From Streptomyces sp. MJM8645 (GTDB lineage Bacteria > Actinomycetota > Actinomycetes > Streptomycetales > Streptomycetaceae), in assembly GCF_001625365.1 (NCBI RefSeq), contig NZ_LJJF01000002.1:744001-808000 (forward strand): a stretch of 64,000 bases of DNA, in the 5' to 3' direction. The notes under the pieces are model-generated. The model was not told where the DNA came from. It did not search any database and was given only the letters and a program-made list of their open reading frames with translations. How positions within the stretch are numbered: position 1 is the first letter of the stretch; each line of letters starts with the position of its first letter. Positions 58,790-64,000 of this stretch are shown here, in pieces. Both the position numbers and the translations under genes were made by a program.

Positions 58790-60342
58790 CGCGCCAGCCA
58801 GGTCTTGTCGAGCTGGACGCGGCCGTAGCCGGGAAGCCTGGGCAGGTCGCGCACGGCGGCTCCGGCGAGGTCGATGCCGTCGGCCATGCCCCACAGCAGG
58901 TAGCCGGACTCGGCGAACTCGATCTCCTGGAGCCGGTGCAGCAGCTTGTCGCGCGCGGCGGCGTCGGCGGTGCCCATGGCCGTGCGGTAGGCCTCGTCGA
59001 ACGCGGGGTCCTTGAAGGCGGACTCGTTCTGGCCGGCGTCGGAGAGCATCGTCTTGGAGGCGAAGAAGACGACCGAGTCGTTGGTGCCCCAGTACGTCGT
59101 GTAGAGCGGCGCCTTGAGCCAGGTGGCGTCCCAGAAGACCTTGGAGTCCTGCTTCACGACGTTGATCTTCACGCCGGCCTCGCGGACCTGGGTGGCGAAC
59201 AGGGTCGCGGATTCGGCGAGGCCGGAGACGTCCTCGGTGGTGATCAGGTCGTAGGTCCGGGAGGTGTCGAACCCGGCGTCGGAGAGCAGTTGCTTGGCCT
59301 TGGCGAGGTCGCGCCCCCGCTGCGGTATGTCCTTGGCGAAGGCGGGGTCGCCGGTGCCGAGGATGTCGTTGGCGACGCTGCCGTAGCCGGAGAGGACCTG
59401 CTTGACCATGGCGTCGCGGTCGACCGCCAGCTTCAGGGCCTCGCGCACCCGTGCGTCGGCGAACGGGCCGTCGGCGGTGCGCATGACGACGGGCATCGCC
59501 ATGTCGTTGGGGCGGCGCAGGATCTGGACGTCCTTGCGGGCCTCGGCGGTGCGGGCGGCGACGGCGCCGACGTTGGAGGCGAGGTCGATCTGCCCGGCGA
59601 GCAGGGCGTTGGCCATGGCCTGCGGGCTCTCGAACAGGCGCACCTCGACGGCGTCGAGCAGCACCTTGCCGCCGTACCAGTTGTCGTTGCGCACCAGCCG
59701 GGCGTTGCCGTCGCGGTACCAGTCGAGCTTGAACGGGCCGGTGCCGGGGGCGCCGGCGATCGCGTCGTCCTTGGTGTCCTTCTTCAGGACGAAGGTGGTC
59801 AGACGGGTCAGCAGCGGCAGATCCGCGTTGGGGTAGTCGGAGACCAGGACGACGGTCTTCGCGTCCTCGGCCCTGATGCCCTCGGGCTGGATGCCTGGCA
59901 GCCGGCTCTTGCCCGCCGGGGTGTTGCGCAGGCGCTGCAGCGACCAGACCACGTCGGCGGCGGTGACCGGGGTGCCGTCGTGGAACGTCGCGCCGTCGGC
60001 GATCGTGAAGCGCCAGGTCTTCAGGTCCTCCGACGGCTTCCAGGAGGCCAGGCGCGGGACGGTGTTGGCGGTGGATCCGGGAACGGCCAGCGTGTCGTAG
60101 AGCAGACTGATGATCAGGTAGTCGCTCTCGTTGGCCTGCGTGCCGTGCGGGTCACGGGTGATCGCGGAGGCCTTGCCGAGAGCACCGACCTTCAGCGTCC
60201 CCCCGGCGCGGGGCTGCGAGGACACCGCGCCCGCGGACGCGGCGTCCTTGGATCCGCCCGCGCCACTGCCGCAGGCGGCGAGCGCACCGGCCGCCCCGAT
60301 ACCGGCACCGGCCCACAGCAGCTCTCGTCTGGTGACGCCCAC
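58786..60342 (-). CDS. extracytoplasmic solute-binding lipoprotein, SBP_bac_5 family
   Basis: 518 residues. GTG with GAGGAACGAAC upstream. Lipobox LAAC at 21-24 with an upstream RR pair (TRRELLWAG) compatible with Tat export. Family motifs: LVNVPRLA-like NTVPRLASWKPSEDLKTWRFTI, ATFHDGTPVTAADVVWSLQRL, GTGPFKLDWYRDG, DARVREALKLAVDR. First gene of the importer operon; an iron box lies 35 bases upstream. The iron control and neighbouring synthesis genes suggest a metal-chelate ligand (as for Cnt/Nik-type systems) rather than a nutrient peptide. Confidence 0.88.
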   Translation of the reverse strand: MGVTRRELLWAGAGIGAAGALAACGSGAGGSKDAASAGAVSSQPRAGGTLKVGALGKASAITRDPHGTQANESDYLIISLLYDTLAVPGSTANTVPRLASWKPSEDLKTWRFTIADGATFHDGTPVTAADVVWSLQRLRNTPAGKSRLPGIQPEGIRAEDAKTVVLVSDYPNADLPLLTRLTTFVLKKDTKDDAIAGAPGTGPFKLDWYRDGNARLVRNDNWYGGKVLLDAVEVRLFESPQAMANALLAGQIDLASNVGAVAARTAEARKDVQILRRPNDMAMPVVMRTADGPFADARVREALKLAVDRDAMVKQVLSGYGSVANDILGTGDPAFAKDIPQRGRDLAKAKQLLSDAGFDTSRTYDLITTEDVSGLAESATLFATQVREAGVKINVVKQDSKVFWDATWLKAPLYTTYWGTNDSVVFFASKTMLSDAGQNESAFKDPAFDEAYRTAMGTADAAARDKLLHRLQEIEFAESGYLLWGMADGIDLAGAAVRDLPRLPGYGRVQLDKTWLAR

Positions 60343-60376
60343 GTTCGTTCCTCGATTCGGGTTGAGCTCGATTTGC

Positions 60377-60395
60377 TTAGGTTTACCTACCCTAA
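60377..60395. promoter_or_regulatory. iron box before the ABC importer
   Basis: TTAGGTTTACCTACCCTAA, 15 of 19 matches to the actinobacterial iron-box consensus, in the divergent control region 35 bases before the binding-protein start. Confidence 0.78.
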
Positions 60396-60551
60396 GTTTG
60401 AGACAGGCCGCAAGCCGCCCGACGGAGCGCACCGGCCCACCGGGCGTGCGCCCCCCTGCCGCAAACAGCAATCCGAGCAGCGGAGTTGCCCCCGCGCGGC
60501 AGGTGCGCCACCACCCCGAACTGAGACTACGTAAATGTAGACATCTGATCG

Positions 60552-60569
60552 GGTAAGGCTTGCCTTACC
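60552..60569. promoter_or_regulatory. second iron-box-like palindrome, for the oxygenase operon
   Basis: GGTAAGGCTTGCCTTACC: two perfect 8-base arms around a TT centre, related to the iron box (AGG-x-TTAGG... half sites). It lies 155 bases before the oxygenase start on the other side of the divergent region. Confidence 0.55.
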
Positions 60570-60724
60570 TCGAAGTCGTTGTTACGTTTCCTGTCGTCCG
60601 GCCGTCCGAGCCGACCCGGACCCCACGCCTCACGCGCTGCTCCCGCCCGCCGTCCCGCACCGACGCGGTGATGCCGCGTGCCCGCAACACCTTCTCCCCA
60701 CCCCTGCCCACGGAAGGCCCCGCC

Positions 60725-61705
60725 GTGCCCACCTGCCCTGCCCCGGTACGCCGTCTCGACACCGCCGCCACCGCGGAACTGACCGCCACCGCCGCCAAGC
60801 TGCTGGACTTCCACGGCTCCGCCACCAGCCCCCGCCTGCTGGCCGACCTGCCCGTGATGTGCGCCCAGCTCAGCCGCGAACTCCGGCACGCGCTGCGCCC
60901 CGTGGACACCGCCGACGGCCTGTTCGTGCTGCGCGGACTGCACCCGGACGACACGGAGCTGGGCCCGACGCCCGGCCACTGGTCGGCCGTCGGGGACGCG
61001 GGCGCGCTGTGGGACGTCGTGCTGCTGCTCGTCTCCACGCTGATGGGGACCCCGATCGCCTGGGACGGCCAGCAGGAAGGCCGGTTCGTGCACAACATCG
61101 TCCCCTCGCCCGGCCACGAGAGCGAGCAGACCGGCGCCTCCAGCTCCGTCCTGCTCACCCCGCACACCGAGGACGCCTTCCACCCCGGCCGCGCCCACCT
61201 GCTCCTGCTGTGCTGCATGCGCAACCACGACAACATCGCCACCACCGCGGCCAGCATCCGCCTCACCGACCTCGCCGACGAGGACGTCGCCCAGCTCAAG
61301 CGTCCGATCGTGCCGATCCTGCCCGACGACGCCTACGAGCAGGCCCGGCAGTTCGCCGGCCGACCCGCACCGGTGCCCACCCTCTTCGCGGCACCCGAGG
61401 GCCTGACCATGCGCTTCGACCCCGCCTACACGCCGGTCGAGGACGCCGACGAGACCTGGCGCGCGGCCTACCGGCGCCTGGAGGACGAACTCGCCCGCGT
61501 CTCGGTGGCGGTGAGCCTGGAGCCGGGCGACGTGCTGGTCGTCGACAACGACATCGTCGTCCACGGCCGCGTCCCCTTCCGGGCGCGCTACGACGGCACC
61601 GACCGCTGGCTCAAGCGCGCCTCCGTACGCGTCGAGGGCCGCCCCACCCGCCCGGTCGCCGAACACGACGAACACGGCTACGGCCAGGCCGCGCTCACCG
61701 CCTGA
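60725..61705 (+). CDS. Fe(II)/2-oxoglutarate oxygenase, clavaminate-synthase-like
   Basis: 326 residues from the GTG with GGAAGG upstream; in-frame codons up to 60560 are possible but poor. TauD/CAS-like fold: metal motif HTEDAFHP (HxE/D), LLLLCCMRNHDN as in amino-acid beta-hydroxylases of the VioC/OrfP/AsnO group, distal His in VVDNDIVVHGRVPF, and the 2-oxoglutarate Arg in DRWLKRASVR. It probably hydroxylates an amino acid for a specialised metabolite. First of three co-directional genes (76-base gap to the next). Confidence 0.85.
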   Translation: MPTCPAPVRRLDTAATAELTATAAKLLDFHGSATSPRLLADLPVMCAQLSRELRHALRPVDTADGLFVLRGLHPDDTELGPTPGHWSAVGDAGALWDVVLLLVSTLMGTPIAWDGQQEGRFVHNIVPSPGHESEQTGASSSVLLTPHTEDAFHPGRAHLLLLCCMRNHDNIATTAASIRLTDLADEDVAQLKRPIVPILPDDAYEQARQFAGRPAPVPTLFAAPEGLTMRFDPAYTPVEDADETWRAAYRRLEDELARVSVAVSLEPGDVLVVDNDIVVHGRVPFRARYDGTDRWLKRASVRVEGRPTRPVAEHDEHGYGQAALTA

Positions 61706-61781
61706 CCTGCCTTCCTGCTCTCCTGCCATACCGACTTACCGCCTTCCAGATGCCGCCTCACCCATCCGAAAGGGCACCCCC

Positions 61782-62771
61782 GTGGACCGCGACGACACCA
61801 CCCTGCGCGTACTCTCCACCAGCGACCTCGCCGGCCTGGACATCACCCTGACCGACGTCGTCGACACCGTCGAACAGGCCTACCGCACCCTGGCCGCGGG
61901 CCAGTCCGACAACCCGCGCAAACTCACCGTCAAACCCGCCGACGGACACTCCGTCTCCTACGCCATGCTCGGCCGCGACGGGGCGCGCAACGTCGTCGCC
62001 ATCAAGACCTCGTACAAGCACGGCCTCGACAAGGGCCGCGAGGAGCAGCACTACTACACGACGCTGACCGTCTACGACGACGTCACCGGCCTACCGGTCG
62101 CCATGATGGACTGCTCGCGCATCGGCTCGCTCCGCACACCGGCCGTCTCCGCCCTGCTGGCCCGCGAGTGCGCCTCCCCCGACGCCTCCACGGCGCTGGT
62201 GATCGGCACGGGAACACAGGGCCGCCTCGCGCTGCCGTTCCTGCTCACCACCCTGCCGAAGCTGGAGCGACTGCTGCTGGCCGGCACCCACCCCGACGGC
62301 ATAGCCGCCGTCCGCCAGGAGCTGGAACGCCACTTCCCCGGCCGTGAGCTGGAGTTGGTCACCGACCTCAAGCGCGCCGCGCACGACGCGGACGTCATCG
62401 TCGCCACCGCCGGCGCTCACACCTCCGCCGCCGTCGAGGCCGACTGGCTGAAGCCCGGCGCGACCGCGATCCTCGTCGGCCACGGCCTCGCCCCGTCCAC
62501 GCTGCACCGAGCCGACCGCATCATCGCCACCAGCGAGGCCCAGATGCGCGTCACCGGCACCGACATGGCCGACGCCGACGGAAACCTGCCCGCCGTCGAC
62601 CTGGAGCTGCCCGCCGCCATCTCCGGCGCCTCCCAGGCCCGTACCGCACCCGGCCAGCGGATCTTCGCCTACAACAGCGGCCTGGTCGTCACCGACATCG
62701 CGCTGGGCCACCGCTTCGCCCAGCTCGCCGCCGACCAGAACCTCGGCACCGAGGTCGCGCTGTGGCGCTGA
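61782..62771 (+). CDS. ornithine cyclodeaminase / SbnB-like dehydrogenase
   Basis: 329 residues, mu-crystallin/ornithine cyclodeaminase family. NAD motif VIGTGTQGRLALPFL near 144, IKTSYKHGLDKGREEQHYYTTL (substrate region), and DLELPAAISG. In siderophore clusters the SbnB branch of this family helps make 2,3-diaminopropionate; the partner SbnA-like enzyme is not in the window, though more of the cluster may lie beyond its end. GTG start; the stop overlaps the next gene by 10 bases. Confidence 0.85.
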   Translation: MDRDDTTLRVLSTSDLAGLDITLTDVVDTVEQAYRTLAAGQSDNPRKLTVKPADGHSVSYAMLGRDGARNVVAIKTSYKHGLDKGREEQHYYTTLTVYDDVTGLPVAMMDCSRIGSLRTPAVSALLARECASPDASTALVIGTGTQGRLALPFLLTTLPKLERLLLAGTHPDGIAAVRQELERHFPGRELELVTDLKRAAHDADVIVATAGAHTSAAVEADWLKPGATAILVGHGLAPSTLHRADRIIATSEAQMRVTGTDMADADGNLPAVDLELPAAISGASQARTAPGQRIFAYNSGLVVTDIALGHRFAQLAADQNLGTEVALWR

Positions 62772-64000
62772 CCCTTCCCGCCCACCCCGATCCCCTCCAC
62801 GACAGGATCGCGGCCGGAGACCTCCTGCACGACCTCTCCCACGCCTTCGGCGGACCGTTCCACTTCGTGCTGCCCGAACGCTTCGACGCCAACCTCGCAG
62901 CCTTCCGGGCCGCGCTCGACGAGGCGGAGGTGGAGGGCACGGTGTACTTCGCGAAGAAGGCCAACAAGGCCGCCGCGTTCGTCGAACGCTGCGCCCGCGC
63001 GGGAGCCGGCGTGGACGTCGCCAGCCACGGCGAGCTGCGCGAAGCCCTCGGCCACGGTGTGCGCGGCGAGGACCTCGTCGTCACCGGGCCCGCCAAAGCC
63101 GAGCCGCTGCTGCGCGTCGCGGCCCTCCAAGGCGCACTGATAGCCGTCGACTCCCTCGACGAACTGAGCCGCATCCTGCACCTGGACGTCCCCCGACCCG
63201 TCCGCATCCTGCTGCGCCGCTTCCCGCCCACCCACACCGGGAGCCGCTTCGGCCTCACCGACGACCAGCTCGACACCGTGCTGCTGCGCTGCGCCGCGGC
63301 GAAGGAGCGGGTCCGGATGGAGGGCTTCAGCTTCCACCTGTCCGGCTACGACGTGCAGCCCCGCGCCGACCTCGCCGGAGAGCTCGTCGAACTCTGCCTC
63401 AAGGCAAGGCTCCTGGGGCTGCAGGCCGACCGGATCAGCATCGGCGGCGGCTTCGCCGTCGACTACGTGCCCGCCGAGGCCTGGCACGCCTTCCTCGCCG
63501 AACAGGGCCCCGACGACTACCACGCCCGCAAGTCCTTCAGCACGGACGACTTCTATCCCTACCACTCGCCCGTCGCCGGGGCCGATGCCCTGCGGGCCGT
63601 CCTCGCCGCCCGCCCCCACGGCACGGGTGAGCCGCTGGCCGGGCGGCTGCGGGAGGCGGGCGTAATGCTGCTGCTGGAACCCGGACGCGCCCTGCTGGCC
63701 GGGGCCGGCTCCTCGGTGTTCGCCGTCCAGGGCGTCAAGGACCGCCCCGGGTACGGGATCGTCACCGTCGACGGCAGCAGCCTGAGCCTGTCCGAGCAGT
63801 GGTTCAACAGCGAGTACCTGCCCGACCCCCTGCTCCTCACCCCGCACCCCGACCAGGACGCCGCGGAGTACCGGGCGTGCGTGGGCGGGGCCAGCTGCCT
63901 CGACTCCGACCTGCTCACCTGGCGCAAGATCGCCTTCCCCCGCCGCCCCCGGGTCGGCGACCTGCTCGTCTATCCCAACACCGCCGGCTACCAGATGGAC
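62762..64000 (+). CDS. PLP-dependent fold-III decarboxylase (SbnH/LysA-like), truncated by the window
   Basis: At least 413 residues; no stop before the window end. GTG start overlapping the previous stop. Fold-type III motifs: PLP Lys in YFAKKANK near 62, DVASHGELREAL, phosphate-binding SIGGGFAVDY, EPGRALLAGAG, the substrate Cys motif VGGASCLDSDLL, and NTAGYQMD just at the edge. Relatives decarboxylate diaminopimelate, ornithine or siderophore intermediates (SbnH acts on citryl-diaminopropionate). Its place beside an SbnB-like gene under iron control favours a metallophore role. Confidence 0.85.
   Translation, partial: MALTLPAHPDPLHDRIAAGDLLHDLSHAFGGPFHFVLPERFDANLAAFRAALDEAEVEGTVYFAKKANKAAAFVERCARAGAGVDVASHGELREALGHGVRGEDLVVTGPAKAEPLLRVAALQGALIAVDSLDELSRILHLDVPRPVRILLRRFPPTHTGSRFGLTDDQLDTVLLRCAAAKERVRMEGFSFHLSGYDVQPRADLAGELVELCLKARLLGLQADRISIGGGFAVDYVPAEAWHAFLAEQGPDDYHARKSFSTDDFYPYHSPVAGADALRAVLAARPHGTGEPLAGRLREAGVMLLLEPGRALLAGAGSSVFAVQGVKDRPGYGIVTVDGSSLSLSEQWFNSEYLPDPLLLTPHPDQDAAEYRACVGGASCLDSDLLTWRKIAFPRRPRVGDLLVYPNTAGYQMD

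Overview
The window is very GC-rich, uses GTG and TTG starts often, and carries strong third-position GC bias in almost every gene. Its gene families (DUF574-type SAM methyltransferase, ScfR-type regulators beside glyoxylate and methylcitrate genes, LAxTG surface protein, DtxR/IdeR-type iron boxes) fit a streptomycete (Streptomyces or Kitasatospora type). No rRNA, intact tRNA or CRISPR is visible.

Layout. 0-3.4 kb: AbgT-family transporter coupled to an M17 aminopeptidase. 3.4-11.1 kb: accessory stretch with a serine protease that lacks its catalytic His region, phage-like fragments, a tRNA 3'-half scar, an orphan P450, a secreted HET-C/CinY-like protein and a decayed IS fragment. 11.1-15.8 kb: P-loop kinase, LacI regulator divergent from a nitrilase-family amidase with paired palindromic operators, and asparagine synthetase. 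16-25.6 kb: glyoxylate cycle (isocitrate lyase, malate synthase, 3-hydroxyacyl-CoA dehydrogenase) and methylcitrate cycle (prpD-prpB-prpC), flanked by two ScfR/RamB-type regulators. 27-31.7 kb: folP, metF and metE, the last behind a cobalamin riboswitch.

31.7-44.8 kb is the most interesting part: a cobalamin-controlled locus. A five-gene operon with 4-base overlaps encodes two large surface proteins followed by the T, AA and S components of an ECF transporter. A divergent gene and a separate two-gene operon encode secreted proteins. The exported proteins are built from the two domain types of animal transcobalamin and intrinsic factor: an alpha/alpha barrel and a DUF4430-like beta domain, either fused or encoded separately. 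Three cobalamin riboswitches drive these units, two of them back to back. I infer an extracellular B12 capture and import system.

45-53 kb: HxlR regulator, a deacetylase and an NmrA-like reductase, then a complete valine (isobutyryl-CoA) degradation operon, mmsA-ACAD-HIBCH-HIBADH-ECH, which unexpectedly lies behind a fifth cobalamin riboswitch. 53-64 kb: a BlaI/M56 pair behind an iron box, a MarR-like protein, and an iron-box-controlled divergent locus. On one side is an Opp/Dpp-type ABC importer; on the other are an Fe(II)/2-oxoglutarate oxygenase, an ornithine-cyclodeaminase-like enzyme and a PLP decarboxylase that runs off the window. This last locus looks like metallophore synthesis and uptake.

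Functional thread: propionyl-CoA and methylmalonyl-CoA metabolism (methylcitrate cycle, valine degradation), methionine synthesis without B12 (MetE), and B12 acquisition sit close together, and five cobalamin riboswitches connect them.
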